DNA of 64,000 bases from Paenalkalicoccus suaedae (lineage in GTDB: Bacteria; Bacillota; Bacilli; Bacillales; Salisediminibacteriaceae): assembly GCF_006965545.2 (NCBI RefSeq), contig NZ_CP041372.2, positions 682,001-746,000 on the forward strand, given 5' to 3'. Made by a program: the position numbers and the translations under genes. Shown in pieces: positions 17,212 through 30,616 of the stretch. The notes beneath the pieces were generated by a model, which saw only the letters and a list, made by a program, of their open reading frames with translations, searched no databases and had not been told where the DNA came from. Position 1 is the stretch's first letter. The number at the start of each line of letters is the position of its first letter.

Positions 17212-18225
17212 TTGGAGGAAATGAAGGTATCGATGTACCAGCTTTATAAGGAAATGCTAACATCTTATTTAGAAAACCAGAGTGAACATGCTTTATATCA
17301 TGCGCAACAGTTTAGTAAGCAAATGATGGAGCAGGACATGTCACCAGAAGAAACAGTGAGCCTTCACATTTCCGTGTTTCAAGAACTAAAGGATGACTTA
17401 TCACAAGAGGTGATCGATTCATTTGATCTATTGCTAGAGGTCATGATCGGTTACGGTCTTGCTTATCGAGAGCATCAGAGTTTAAGAGACAGACAGCAAC
17501 GACTAGAGTCAGAGCTAGATGTTGCTGCCAGAATGCAAAAAACGCTCCTTCCACATAACGACCTAAAGATGGATCAGATCGACTTAGGTGTCATTAGTGT
17601 CCCCGCTAGTAAAATGAGCGGGGATTATTATCACTATGGAACGGACGATAGCGGAAATGTGATTGTTGCCGTAGCGGATGTTATTGGTAAGGGCGTCCCC
17701 GCAGCACTTTCGATGTCGATGATTAAGTATGCAGTAGATACATTGACAGAGAAAGAGTTTCAGCCTGCCTCTCTTTTAGAGAGTTTAAACAGGGTTGTGC
17801 ATCGTAACATTGATGAAGACATGTTTATTACGATGATGTACGGATTATATGATTCGACAGACCATACATTTTATTATGCAAGCGCTGGGCACGAACCTGG
17901 GTTTGTTTATGATGCGTCTGAAGACACGTTTGATAATTTGGAGGCTAAAGGGCTCGTTCTCGGTGTGTCTCCTAAAGTGTCTTATAAGGAGAGCTCGTTT
18001 TCTTTAAAAGAAAATGATTTCGTTGTGTTATTGTCTGACGGTGTAACGGAATGTCGTGTAGATGGAGAGTTTATTGAACGCGCGCAGCTCGTCGATATCA
18101 TAAGGCGACATCAGCATTTAACTGCGCAGGAAATCGTTGATCAAGTCTATCAAGAGCTTGAAAAAGCACAGGAATTCCAATTAAAGGACGATTTTACCCT
18201 GCTAATTTTACGCCGTAAGGTTTAG
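17212..18225 (+). CDS. rsbU: Phosphoserine phosphatase RsbU
   Basis: PP2C-type phosphatase that dephosphorylates RsbV and so releases sigma-B. It has 337 residues: N-terminal helical RsbT-binding domain (1-80), linker coil, and PPM domain with metal sites MSGDYYHYG and VADVIGKGVPAA. The start is TTG 17212, with GGGAGG about ten bases upstream; length agrees with B. subtilis RsbU. Confidence 0.94.
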   Translation: MEEMKVSMYQLYKEMLTSYLENQSEHALYHAQQFSKQMMEQDMSPEETVSLHISVFQELKDDLSQEVIDSFDLLLEVMIGYGLAYREHQSLRDRQQRLESELDVAARMQKTLLPHNDLKMDQIDLGVISVPASKMSGDYYHYGTDDSGNVIVAVADVIGKGVPAALSMSMIKYAVDTLTEKEFQPASLLESLNRVVHRNIDEDMFITMMYGLYDSTDHTFYYASAGHEPGFVYDASEDTFDNLEAKGLVLGVSPKVSYKESSFSLKENDFVVLLSDGVTECRVDGEFIERAQLVDIIRRHQHLTAQEIVDQVYQELEKAQEFQLKDDFTLLILRRKV

Positions 18226-18246
18226 CTTTTTGCAAAATGAGGAATA
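18220..18246 (+). promoter_or_regulatory. Sigma-B promoter of rsbV-rsbW-sigB-rsbX
   Basis: GTTTAG (18220-18225) and GGAATA (18241-18246) are 15 bp apart, close to the sigma-B consensus GTTTAA-N12-15-GGGTAT. The -35 overlaps the rsbU stop codon. Position before rsbV matches the autoregulated promoter of B. subtilis. Confidence 0.75.
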
Positions 18247-18290
18247 TAGATTTAGGCTCATTTTTTTCGTAACTATTAGGAGGGAACTAT

Positions 18291-18620
18291 ATGAATTTAG
18301 AAATCAATGTAACAGAATCGGAAAACCAAAACCTCGCACAAGTTTCTGGAGAAGTAGACGTGTATACAGCGTCGAAGCTGAAGGAAACATTACATCCACT
18401 TGCTGAACAGCCAAACAAACATCTTATCGTCGATTTATCAGACGTGAACTATATTGATAGTACGGGTCTAGGGATCTTTATCGGTACGTTAAAATCAACG
18501 GAAAAGTCTGGCAGTACATTAACACTTACTGGATTAAATGAACGCGTGAGGCGTCTATTTGAGATTACAGGATTGAACGAAGTAATCGAAATTGACGCAA
18601 CTAAAAGGGAGGAAGCATAG
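18291..18620 (+). CDS. rsbV: Anti-anti-sigma factor RsbV
   Basis: STAS-domain protein of 109 residues; unphosphorylated it binds RsbW and frees sigma-B. The phosphoserine is in VNYIDSTGLGIFIG. AGGAGGGAA precedes ATG 18291. Its stop overlaps the rsbW start. Confidence 0.95.
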   Translation: MNLEINVTESENQNLAQVSGEVDVYTASKLKETLHPLAEQPNKHLIVDLSDVNYIDSTGLGIFIGTLKSTEKSGSTLTLTGLNERVRRLFEITGLNEVIEIDATKREEA

Positions 18621-19114
18621 TGATGACTCAAACTTCTGATGTTATTGAAATGAAAGTCCCTGCGAAGCCAGAATATGTAGGCGTCGTAAGACTTACCGTT
18701 TCAGGAGTCGCAAATCGTTTAGGCTACTCATACGACGACATTGAAGACATTAAGATTGCCATTGCTGAGGCATGCACGAATGTTGTAAATCATGCTTATA
18801 AAGATGATTCTGTCGAAAACACGATGCATGTTGGCTTTACTGTTTATGAGGATCGATTAGAGATGATCGTTGCCGATAACGGTGGCGCTATCGATGTGGA
18901 GACACTCTTGTCAGAGCGTGGTCCTATTTCAAAGGATCAGCCTGTTGAGGATATGAAGGAAGGAGGGCTTGGGCTCTTCTTAATCGAAACACTCATGGAC
19001 CGAGTGGAGATTCGCGGGGAATCTGGCGTCATGATCGTGATGACGAAGTACCTGCATAGAGATGAGGTGGAAAGCCATGTCAGATCAACCTCAAAAGAAA
19101 ACGCAGAGCAGTAA
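18620..19114 (+). CDS. rsbW: Anti-sigma-B factor and serine kinase RsbW
   Basis: GHKL kinase of 164 residues that binds sigma-B and phosphorylates RsbV. N box IAIAEACTNVVNHAYK and lid GGLGLFLIETLMD are present. Either GTG 18620 or ATG 18623 could start; GGGAGG at 18607 is closer to optimal for GTG. The 3' end overlaps sigB by 38 bases, suggesting translational coupling. Confidence 0.95.
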   Translation: MMTQTSDVIEMKVPAKPEYVGVVRLTVSGVANRLGYSYDDIEDIKIAIAEACTNVVNHAYKDDSVENTMHVGFTVYEDRLEMIVADNGGAIDVETLLSERGPISKDQPVEDMKEGGLGLFLIETLMDRVEIRGESGVMIVMTKYLHRDEVESHVRSTSKENAEQ

Positions 19115-19880
19115 GCAACAGCAGCATAAGCAAAAAGTTCTTGAAATGATTTTAGAATTTCAACGAACGGGCGACGAAAATCTGCAAACGGATCTCGTTC
19201 TTGAGTATGAAAGTCTTGTTCATGCTTTAGCTAGAAAGTTTTCGCGAGGACAACGACATGACGAAGATCTCGTCCAAGTTGGAATGATTGGTCTGCTTGC
19301 TGCCTTTAGGCGTTTTGATGAATCCTTCGGTCGAAGCTTTGAATCGTTTGCTGTTCCGACAATAGTTGGTGAGATTAAACGGTTCATTCGCGATAAAACG
19401 TGGAGTGTTCACGTCCCAAGACGTATTAAAGAGTTAGGTCCAAAAATTAAAAGTGCTGTAGAAGAGCTGACAACAGCCCTTCAACGTTCTCCATCTGTGC
19501 ATGAAATTGCGGAGCACCTTGATGTAACAGATGAAGAAGTACTTGAGACGATGGAAATGGGGAAGAGCTACCAGGCACTTTCTGTCGATCGCTCTATAGA
19601 AGCTGATGATGAGGGAAGTGCAGTGACACTTCTTGACTTAGTTGGCCAACAAGAGGATGGCTATGCCAAAACAGATCAGCAGCTACTATTACAAAAGGCA
19701 TTTACTGTCTTAACTGATCGCGAGAAGCAAATTCTTCAGTTAACGTATTTCGAGAACATGAGTCAAAAGGAGACGGGTGATAAGCTCGGTATTTCCCAGA
19801 TGCATGTATCACGATTGCAACGAAGGGCTTTGCAAAAGCTACGTGAATCAATTCGAATCGAGCCAACGGAGGCCTTTTAA
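19077..19880 (+). CDS. sigB: RNA polymerase sigma-B factor
   Basis: General stress sigma factor of 267 residues. Region 2 holds HDEDLVQVGMIGLLAAFRRFD and FAVPTIVGEIKRFIRD; region 3 HVPRRIKELG; region 4 EKQILQLTYFENMSQKETG with MHVSRLQRRALQKL. GAGGTGG at 19064 selects ATG 19077 (MSDQPQKK) over the ATG at 19062. Confidence 0.96.
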   Translation: MSDQPQKKTQSSKQQQHKQKVLEMILEFQRTGDENLQTDLVLEYESLVHALARKFSRGQRHDEDLVQVGMIGLLAAFRRFDESFGRSFESFAVPTIVGEIKRFIRDKTWSVHVPRRIKELGPKIKSAVEELTTALQRSPSVHEIAEHLDVTDEEVLETMEMGKSYQALSVDRSIEADDEGSAVTLLDLVGQQEDGYAKTDQQLLLQKAFTVLTDREKQILQLTYFENMSQKETGDKLGISQMHVSRLQRRALQKLRESIRIEPTEAF

Positions 19881-20483
19881 ATGATCGAACACCAGCATTT
19901 ACGGGAGATCGACGTTAGCATTTATCAAACAGCCAAGAATGGAAACTGGTGTTCGGGCGACGGGTATTTAACACTTCGGACTGACGACTTTGTTTTGACA
20001 GCAGTCGCAGATGGATTAGGGAGTGGAGAGGAAGCGATGCATGCTTCCTCAACCGTCATGAAGGTTATTGAAGAGAATAGTGAGAAGGACTTATTAACAC
20101 TTATGGACCTCTGTAACAACGAGATGTTTGGTACGAGAGGGGTCGTTCTCACTATTCTTAAATTTCATTTTCATGAGCGTATGATTGAATACTGTAATGT
20201 AGGTAACATTGCTTGTGTTCTTTACCGTAGTCCAGGGAAAGTAGTTCGTCCATTACCATCTCGAGGGTTTTTGTCTGGTCGTAAGAAAAAGTTCTTCATC
20301 CAGCAATTCGCTTACGAGAAAGACATGCTATTTCTTCTGCATTCCGATGGATTTAAGCTTTTACCGGTTCACCATACTTTGTTCTCAGGTGTGGAGCGTC
20401 CACAGGAAGTCCTTCAGAAGGTTCTTCTAATGATGGATAATCCAGATGATGATACTACCGTTTTAGTCGGAAAGATCAATTAA
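19881..20483 (+). CDS. rsbX: Phosphoserine phosphatase RsbX
   Basis: PP2C-type feedback phosphatase of 200 residues that dephosphorylates RsbS and RsbR to reset the stressosome. Metal motifs SGDGYL and VADGLGSGEEA, and DDDTTVLV near the end, are present. It begins one base after the sigB stop. Confidence 0.93.
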   Translation: MIEHQHLREIDVSIYQTAKNGNWCSGDGYLTLRTDDFVLTAVADGLGSGEEAMHASSTVMKVIEENSEKDLLTLMDLCNNEMFGTRGVVLTILKFHFHERMIEYCNVGNIACVLYRSPGKVVRPLPSRGFLSGRKKKFFIQQFAYEKDMLFLLHSDGFKLLPVHHTLFSGVERPQEVLQKVLLMMDNPDDDTTVLVGKIN

Positions 20484-20502
20484 CTTCATACGATCACGTG
20501 TA

Positions 20503-20537
20503 AAAGACCAATAGCATTAGCGTTGGTCTTTTTTTGA
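20503..20537 (+). terminator. Terminator of the sigB operon
   Basis: AAAGACCAA pairs with TTGGTCTTT, followed by a T run. Confidence 0.9.
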
Positions 20538-20593
20538 TGAGTTTAGAGACTTAGAAAAAGTGAGACGTGATGACACAAAGGGAAAGCTAGAAA

Positions 20594-20780
20594 GCGCGAT
20601 TAAAGGTCGTGGACGAGCAAACGAGGGGTGCGGACGCGTAAACGAAAGTACAAAGAACAATCTAATTGGTAGAAGGAATAAACGAGGATCATAAACGCGC
20701 ACAAGAAAAACAGAGCTACCAAACCAAGCTTACCTAAAGCGCAATTAAGGTGCCTAGTGCGCAAATGCAACTCAATGAGA
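20594..20780. repeat. 21-bp phased degenerate array (GCGYAAACGA-like)
   Basis: Nine units start at 20594, 20615, 20636, 20657, 20678, 20699, 20720, 20741 and 20761, all 21 bp apart except one 20. Words such as GAGCAAACGAG, GCGTAAACGAA and ATAAACGAG are related but degraded, and unit ends often carry GGAC or AAGC. It lies between the rsbX terminator and tex. The most diverged of the six arrays. Confidence 0.6.
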
Positions 20781-20842
20781 TATCGTGCTTTTGTCATTCG
20801 CCTTCTACTTCCTGTATGATAGATAAAGTAGGAGGGATTAAC

Positions 20843-22999
20843 ATGACACAAAACATAGAATTAGTGAGTAAAGAATTACAAATTAAACCGAAGCAAGTAC
20901 AGGAGGTTATCTCTCTATCGGATGAAGGGAACACCGTCCCGTTTATTGCGCGTTACCGAAAAGAGCAGACAGGTGGTCTCGATGAGGAACAAATTCGAGC
21001 TATACTAACTCGATGGGAATATATGAATGCCCTTGATAAACGTAAAGAGGAAGTCGTTCGTTTAATTGAGGAGCAAGGCAAGTTAACAGACGAACTTTCA
21101 GAAGCTATTGAAGCGTCGACGAAGCTTCAAGAAGTGGAGGACATTTATCGTCCGTATAAGCAAAAGCGCAGAACTCGCGCTACGATAGCAAAAGAACGTG
21201 GTTTAGAGCCATTTGCAACGTGGATTATGTCGTTCCCTAAAGAGGGAGACCTCCATGCACAGGCGACTACATATGTTAATGAAGAAAAAGAGGTTGGAAC
21301 GGCAGAGGATGCGATCGCTGGTGCGCAGGATATTATTGCGGAGATGGTAGCCGATGATCCGGATATTCGCAAGCAGGTGCGTCAGATGACGTGGCGCGAC
21401 GGGATGCTTGTGTCGGAGCGAAAGCCGAAGTCGGAGGATGAGAAGGGTACGTTTGAGATGTACTACGAATATGGAGAGAAGGTGGCAAAGATTGTTCCGC
21501 ACCGTATTCTCGCTGTAAATCGTGGAGAATCGGAGGACGTACTGAAGGTGAAGGTTGAGCCACCGATTGATCGTATTCAGACGTGGATGGAGAAGCAGGT
21601 GTTAAAAGGCACGTACACGATCGTCGCGGATGCGGTAAAGGGTGCGATTGCGGATGGCTATAAGCGCCTGTTGCAACCGTCGATTGAGCGTGACATTCGC
21701 GGAGAGCTGAATGAGAAGGCGGAGGAGCATGCGATCGAGATCTTCTCGGAGAATTTGAGGAACCTTTTACTACAGCCGCCACTAAAAGGACGAGTTGTAC
21801 TAGGAGTGGACCCGGCATTTCGAACTGGCTGTAAGCTCGCGGTCGTAGATGATACGGGTAAAATGCTTCATGTGAGTGTCATTTATCCAACGGCTCCGTG
21901 GAATAAAACGGCGGAAGCAAAAAAAGTTGTTATAGATCTTGTCCAAAAGCACGGCGTGAAAATGATCGCAATTGGTAACGGTACGGCGTCTCGTGAGACA
22001 GAGCAGTTTATCGCAGATGTCCTTAAGGAGACGACGGATGTGTACTATCTCATCGTGAATGAAGCGGGAGCAAGTGTCTATTCAGCTTCAAAGCTTGCAA
22101 AAGAAGAGTTCCCAGACTTGCAAGTAGAGGAACGAAGTGCGGTATCAATCGCGCGTCGTTTACAGGACCCATTAGCTGAGCTTGTAAAAATTGATCCGAA
22201 ATCAGTTGGCGTTGGGCAGTATCAGCATGATGTGACACAGTCTAAGCTTGGAGATAGTTTAACGTTTGTCGTAGAGACGGTAGTTAACCGAGTAGGAGTC
22301 AACGTAAACACGGCTTCATCCTCGTTATTGCAGTATGTAGCTGGTCTCTCAAAGACAGTTGCAACAAATATTGTGAAGCGTCGTGAGGAAGAAGGTAAGT
22401 TTGTTTCGCGTAAGGAGCTTAAGAAGATTCCTCGCTTAGGCGCTAAAACATATGAACAGGCAATCGGGTTTATGCGGATTAATGACGGCAAAGAGATACT
22501 TGACCGCACGGCGATTCACCCGGAGAGCTATGATGTCACGCATGCGTTGCTCCAGCACCTGTCGCTGACAAAAGAGCAAATTGGCTCTGAAGAGGCAAAA
22601 GCGGCACTTGAAGCGATCGACATTCGTGAGATGGCTACTACGCTCGAAACTGGGGAGCCAACGCTACGCGACATCGTGCAGGCATTGATTCAACCGGGGC
22701 GTGATCCACGTGACGATATTCAAAAGCCTCTATTAAAGCAAGACGTTCTATCTCTTTCCGATTTAGAAAAGGGGATGGAGCTCCAAGGGACTGTGCGTAA
22801 TGTCGTTGATTTTGGAGCATTTGTTGATATAGGTGTAAAGCAGGATGGATTGGTGCATATTTCGAAGCTCGCAAATCGATTTGTGAAGCATCCAATGGAT
22901 ATTGTCTCTGTTGGTGATGTGGTAACTGTGTGGGTGGATGGCGTAGATGAGCAGAAAGGGCGAGTCTCGTTAACGATGAAGCAACCATCTGATCAATAA
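20843..22999 (+). CDS. tex: Tex family transcription accessory / RNA-binding protein
   Basis: Nucleic-acid binding protein of 718 residues (YdcI in B. subtilis). Order: N-terminal helical domain with VPFIARYRKEQTGGLDE, YqgF-like RNase H fold (VVLGVDPAFRTGCKLAVVD, about 325-450), helix-hairpin-helix (VGVNVNTASSSLLQYVAGL), and a C-terminal S1 domain (GTVRNVVDFGAFVDIGVKQD). The frame opens at GTG 20750, but AGGAGGGA selects ATG 20843 (MTQNIELVSKEL). Confidence 0.95.
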   Translation: MTQNIELVSKELQIKPKQVQEVISLSDEGNTVPFIARYRKEQTGGLDEEQIRAILTRWEYMNALDKRKEEVVRLIEEQGKLTDELSEAIEASTKLQEVEDIYRPYKQKRRTRATIAKERGLEPFATWIMSFPKEGDLHAQATTYVNEEKEVGTAEDAIAGAQDIIAEMVADDPDIRKQVRQMTWRDGMLVSERKPKSEDEKGTFEMYYEYGEKVAKIVPHRILAVNRGESEDVLKVKVEPPIDRIQTWMEKQVLKGTYTIVADAVKGAIADGYKRLLQPSIERDIRGELNEKAEEHAIEIFSENLRNLLLQPPLKGRVVLGVDPAFRTGCKLAVVDDTGKMLHVSVIYPTAPWNKTAEAKKVVIDLVQKHGVKMIAIGNGTASRETEQFIADVLKETTDVYYLIVNEAGASVYSASKLAKEEFPDLQVEERSAVSIARRLQDPLAELVKIDPKSVGVGQYQHDVTQSKLGDSLTFVVETVVNRVGVNVNTASSSLLQYVAGLSKTVATNIVKRREEEGKFVSRKELKKIPRLGAKTYEQAIGFMRINDGKEILDRTAIHPESYDVTHALLQHLSLTKEQIGSEEAKAALEAIDIREMATTLETGEPTLRDIVQALIQPGRDPRDDIQKPLLKQDVLSLSDLEKGMELQGTVRNVVDFGAFVDIGVKQDGLVHISKLANRFVKHPMDIVSVGDVVTVWVDGVDEQKGRVSLTMKQPSDQ

Positions 23000-23008
23000 A
23001 ATCTAGGG

Positions 23009-23090
23009 AGTCTACAGGCGCTGGTAGTAAAACCAGCACGCGTTCAGCGTACGGACCTTATAAAGGTCTCGTGTCCTGTAGGCTTCTTTT
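23009..23090 (+). ncRNA. Four-way-junction RNA / multibranched terminator after tex
   Basis: A closing stem of ten pairs (AGTCTACAGG with CCTGTAGGCT, one wobble) encloses three hairpins: GCTGGT/ACCAGC at 23020-23037, ACGC/GCGT at 23038-23050, and ACGGACCTT/AAGGTCTCGT with one bulge at 23051-23072. TCTTTT follows directly. It begins ten bases after the tex stop. The end acts as a terminator by form; the internal branches are more than a terminator needs. I do not recognise an RNA family, and it is not a tRNA (no T-arm in the right place, no CCA). Confidence 0.6.
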
Positions 23091-23205
23091 AATTGATTGA
23101 TTAACCAATGCGGCACGAAAAGACACGTCCTTTCCCTTTTCGACTTTTATATAGAATGATATAGTATATGCAGGATCAAAATAATTGTGATGGAGTGCGT
23201 GCATA

Positions 23206-23691
23206 ATGAATGATAAAGATTTACAGCAGCTAACGGAATCTATATCGATGGAATACTTTAAGCGCCCTTTTTTACATCGGGCTTTTTTTAACCCGCGCTT
23301 GCGAACTACAGGTGGTCGCTATTCATTAGGTACGCATGATATTGAAATTAATCCTCGTCACTTTGAGTATTTCGGAGAGGAAGAGGTTGTGAGTATCATC
23401 AAGCACGAGCTTTGTCATTATCATTTACATATCCTTGGTATGGGGTATCAGCATAAGGATGAGGATTTTAAGCTTCTATTAAAGCAAGTTGGTGGTTCTC
23501 GTCACTGTAAAACGATCCCGAATAGCAGGTCCACTTCGTCTAAGCTACACATTTATGAGTGTGAATCCTGTGCGCTACAGTTCACTCGCCGTCGTCAAAT
23601 GAATACGAAAAAGTACGTGTGTGGCAGGTGTCAGGGCAGCCTCAAAAAAATAGTAACAAAAACATTTAAAAAACCATTGACGGTAAATTAG
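23206..23691 (+). CDS. ydcK: SprT-like zinc metallopeptidase (YdcK)
   Basis: Protein of 161 residues with the zincin motif HELCHYH and a C-terminal zinc ribbon (CESC, CGRC), the SprT family layout. Function in bacteria is not established. ATG 23206. Its place directly before the tRNA cluster matches B. subtilis. Confidence 0.88.
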   Translation: MNDKDLQQLTESISMEYFKRPFLHRAFFNPRLRTTGGRYSLGTHDIEINPRHFEYFGEEEVVSIIKHELCHYHLHILGMGYQHKDEDFKLLLKQVGGSRHCKTIPNSRSTSSKLHIYECESCALQFTRRRQMNTKKYVCGRCQGSLKKIVTKTFKKPLTVN

Positions 23692-23752
23692 ATTCTGTGT
23701 TAAATTATAAAAGTCGCTGAACGAGCGGTGCTTACAGCGCCAACGACAAAAA

Positions 23753-23804
23753 ATACTTTTTTAAAAAAGTATTGTTGACATAGACCACTGAAAAGTGGTA
23801 AGAT
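23753..23804 (+). promoter_or_regulatory. Promoter of the tRNA-rRNA cluster with AT palindrome
   Basis: TTGACA (23775-23780), 18-bp spacer, TAAGAT (23799-23804). Just upstream, AATAC-T5-A6-GTATT (23753-23773) is a near-perfect AT palindrome that could serve as an UP element or as a bidirectional terminator. Confidence 0.6.
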
Positions 23805-23840
23805 AAATCTTGTCGAAAAGAGACAAACCTTACTTAATAT

Positions 23841-23915
23841 TCCACAGTAGCTCAGTGGTAGAGCTATCGGCTGTTAACCGATCGGTCGTAGGTTCGAATC
23901 CTACCTGTGGAGCCA
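23841..23915 (+). tRNA. tRNA-Asn (GTT)
   Basis: Acceptor TCCACAG/CTGTGGA, anticodon loop CTGTTAA, T-arm GGTTCGAATCC, encoded CCA. Confidence 0.97.
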
Positions 23916-23921
23916 TTTCTT

Positions 23922-24012
23922 GGAGAAGTACTCAAGTGGCTGAAGAGGCGCCCCTGCTAAGGGTGTAGGTCGCGAAAGCGGCGCGAGGGTTCAAATCCCT
24001 CCTTCTCCGCCA
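23922..24012 (+). tRNA. tRNA-Ser (GCT)
   Basis: Acceptor GGAGAAG/CTTCTCC, anticodon loop CTGCTAA, long variable arm, encoded CCA. Confidence 0.97.
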
Positions 24013-24032
24013 GTAAATTTTTCGCCTTTACT

Positions 24033-24107
24033 GGCCCGTTGGTCAAGTGGTTAAGACACCGCCCTTTCACGGCGGTAACACGGGTTCGAATCCCGTACGG
24101 GTCACCA
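24033..24107 (+). tRNA. tRNA-Glu (TTC)
   Basis: Acceptor GGCCCGT/ACGGGTC, anticodon loop CTTTCAC, encoded CCA. Confidence 0.97.
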
Positions 24108-24139
24108 TGATTTACATAAACGCAGTCATCTGATACGAA

Positions 24140-24286
24140 AACGAGAACAGTTGACAAAGAGATTCGCCCTTACAAAAAACTTGATTGGATAAAGAAACAA
24201 GAAGATCGAGGAAACAAGGGAGAGAACGTTCAAGCGTACTCAGGTACGTGAGAAAAGTGAACGAGTGCAGTTGACAAAGAGATTCG
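24140..24286 (+). repeat. Duplicated TTGACA-containing segment between tRNA-Glu and tRNA-Val
   Basis: A segment containing ACGAG, two variable bases, then CAGTTGACAAAGAGATTCG occurs at 24140-24166 and 24260-24286. Each copy holds a perfect -35 hexamer; a matching -10 is weak (TTTATC about 17 bp after the second). Internal promoters or an old tandem duplication of tRNA spacer are possible. Confidence 0.6.
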
Positions 24287-24305
24287 TAGTTTATTTATCC
24301 AATAT

Positions 24306-24381
24306 GGAGGATTAGCTCAGTTGGGAGAGCACCTGCCTTACAAGCAGGGGGTCGGCGGTTCGAGCCCGTCATCCTCCACCA
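24306..24381 (+). tRNA. tRNA-Val (TAC)
   Basis: Acceptor GGAGGAT/ATCCTCC, anticodon loop CTTACAA, encoded CCA. Confidence 0.97.
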
Positions 24382-24389
24382 TTATAAGT

Positions 24390-24465
24390 GGTCCCGTGGT
24401 GTAGCGGTTAACATGCCTGCCTGTCACGCAGGAGATCGCGGGTTCGATTCCCGTCGGGACCGCCA
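24390..24465 (+). tRNA. tRNA-Asp (GTC)
   Basis: Acceptor GGTCCCG/CGGGACC, anticodon loop CTGTCAC, encoded CCA. Confidence 0.97.
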
Positions 24466-24491
24466 TTTATATTTTTAAGACTTTCAATTGT

Positions 24492-24576
24492 GCGGGTGTG
24501 GCGGAACTGGCAGACGCGCTAGACTTAGGATCTAGTGCCTTCGGGCGTGGGGGTTCGACTCCCTTCACCCGCACCA
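24492..24576 (+). tRNA. tRNA-Leu (TAG)
   Basis: Acceptor GCGGGTG/CACCCGC, anticodon loop CTTAGGA, long variable arm, encoded CCA. Confidence 0.97.
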
Positions 24577-24603
24577 ATTATTACAATTTAACAGTTTATG
24601 TAC

Positions 24604-24689
<86 letters not shown>

Positions 24690-24735
24690 ATTACATAAAT
24701 CCCTGAATATATAACATGTAAATGTCGCCCTTAAC

Positions 24736-24812
24736 CGGGAAGTAGCTCAGCTTGGTAGAGCACTTGGTTTGGGACCAAGGGGTCGCAGGTTCGAATCCTG
24801 TCTTCCCGACCA
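24736..24812 (+). tRNA. tRNA-Pro (TGG)
   Basis: Acceptor CGGGAAG/CTTCCCG, anticodon loop TTTGGGA, encoded CCA. Confidence 0.97.
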
Positions 24813-24832
24813 GTTATACGACATTTTATCAT

Positions 24833-24906
24833 GCGGGTGTAGTTTAGTGGTAAAACCTCAGCCTTCCAAGCTGATGATGTGAGTTCGATTCTCATCACCC
24901 GCTCCA
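24833..24906 (+). tRNA. tRNA-Gly (TCC)
   Basis: Acceptor GCGGGTG/CACCCGC, anticodon loop CTTCCAA, encoded CCA. Confidence 0.97.
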
Positions 24907-24936
24907 TTTATTTAACCAAATTACATGATTGGTTCA

Positions 24937-25013
<77 letters not shown>

Positions 25014-25197
25014 TAAGAACTTCTCATAGAACAACTTGCTCTTTGAAAACTAAACAAAAGACGAAGCGAAGGAATTAAAAGAGATGAAAACCATCTCGTC
25101 AATTTTTTTAAATGAAGAACCTAGTTCTTCAAAATGAATCGCTAGATTCGTTGTTCGAGTTTACTCGAACGTTAGTCAGAAGTTCAAACTTCGACGA
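25014..25197 (+). other. 16S rRNA leader
   Basis: Contains TTGCTCTTTGAAAACT, typical of antitermination and processing leaders of Bacillus rRNA operons, and hairpins such as GAAGAAC/GTTCTTC and GTTCGAG/CTCGAAC. I see no strong promoter, so rRNA may be read through from the tRNA promoter. Confidence 0.6.
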
Positions 25198-26766
<1,569 letters not shown>

Positions 26767-27006
26767 TAAGGAGCATTAAGCTCAATCGAACTTCGCATTC
26801 GATCCTTTTGTTTAGTTTTGAGAGGGTAAGCCTCTCCGGAAGAACCCCTTGTGGGGTCTATTCCGAGTTGACCTTTGAAAACTGGATAGTAAGAACATGT
26901 AGAAAAGAATCACCGGAAAATCAATCCGTTTGGAAACAAACGAAAGGTTTTTCCGAGTGTCTTAGAAGATAGCCAAGAAGTAAAACGACGTCCTAACAGT
27001 AAGTTA

Positions 27007-29942
<2,936 letters not shown>

Positions 29943-30068
29943 AAGATATATAGTTTTACAGAAGGCGTCAACTAAGACGATTCTTCTTCTACATGTTCAC
30001 TATCCAGTTTTGAAAGGTCAACGACCTTTATCTTTCTTGATTCGCACAGCGGAGCAAGAAATCATAGT

Positions 30069-30184
<116 letters not shown>

Positions 30185-30191
30185 AAACGAG

Positions 30192-30220
30192 CATCCACCT
30201 GATGGTGGGTGTTTTTTTGT
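30192..30220 (+). terminator. Terminator of the rRNA operon
   Basis: CATCCACC pairs with GGTGGGTG across a four-base loop, then seven T. Confidence 0.92.
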
Positions 30221-30302
30221 GTGTTAAAAAGGGAAATTAGCTGCCTTTTTAACGGGAAGGTCGTTGATTTATCGATCGTTTACGTCAGGCTAGAGGTCGT
30301 TT

Positions 30303-30616
30303 GCATCATATTGGGTAGTGAGTGCGCCACCTGATCTTCCGTATGCGTCGCGGCAGATTGGCTTGCATCAAATGAAGGAGTGTATGCATCCAAGATAGAA
30401 CGGCGTTTGCATCACATCTAAGATGGAGTGCGTCAGTTGGGTCTTCGTATGCGTCTGTTAAACTAGCTTTGCATCAAATGGGAAACTGTTTGCTTCAAAC
30501 GCCTAGGCATATGCATCAAACAAGGTATCCGTTGCATCACTTGGCACTGGGTATGCGTCAAGTCCCATTCTTCGCATCAAATCCGTGCTTGTATGCGTCA
30601 TTTGGAAGTCCGTATT
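30303..30616. repeat. 21-bp phased GCATCAAA/GCGTC array
   Basis: Fifteen units start with GCATC, GCGTC, GCGCC or GCTTC at 30303, 30324, 30345, 30365, 30386, 30409, 30430, 30451, 30471, 30492, 30513, 30534, 30555, 30574 and 30595; ten of fourteen steps are exactly 21 bp and the others 19, 20, 20 and 23. TAT or TTT precedes most words. It lies after the rRNA terminator, outside any gene; frames through it have no ribosome binding site. Confidence 0.9.

Noticed and set aside
21333-21818. 161-codon minus-strand frame opposite tex
   Set aside because: Pro/Ser-rich shadow of a GC-rich part of tex.
23009-23090. tRNA gene or tmRNA fragment
   Set aside because: Cloverleaf-like outline only; no T-loop in the correct arm, no anticodon loop and no CCA.
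30303-30616. CRISPR array
   Set aside because: Words are under ten bases, units 21 bp with no conserved 24-37 bp repeat or unique spacers, and there are no cas genes.
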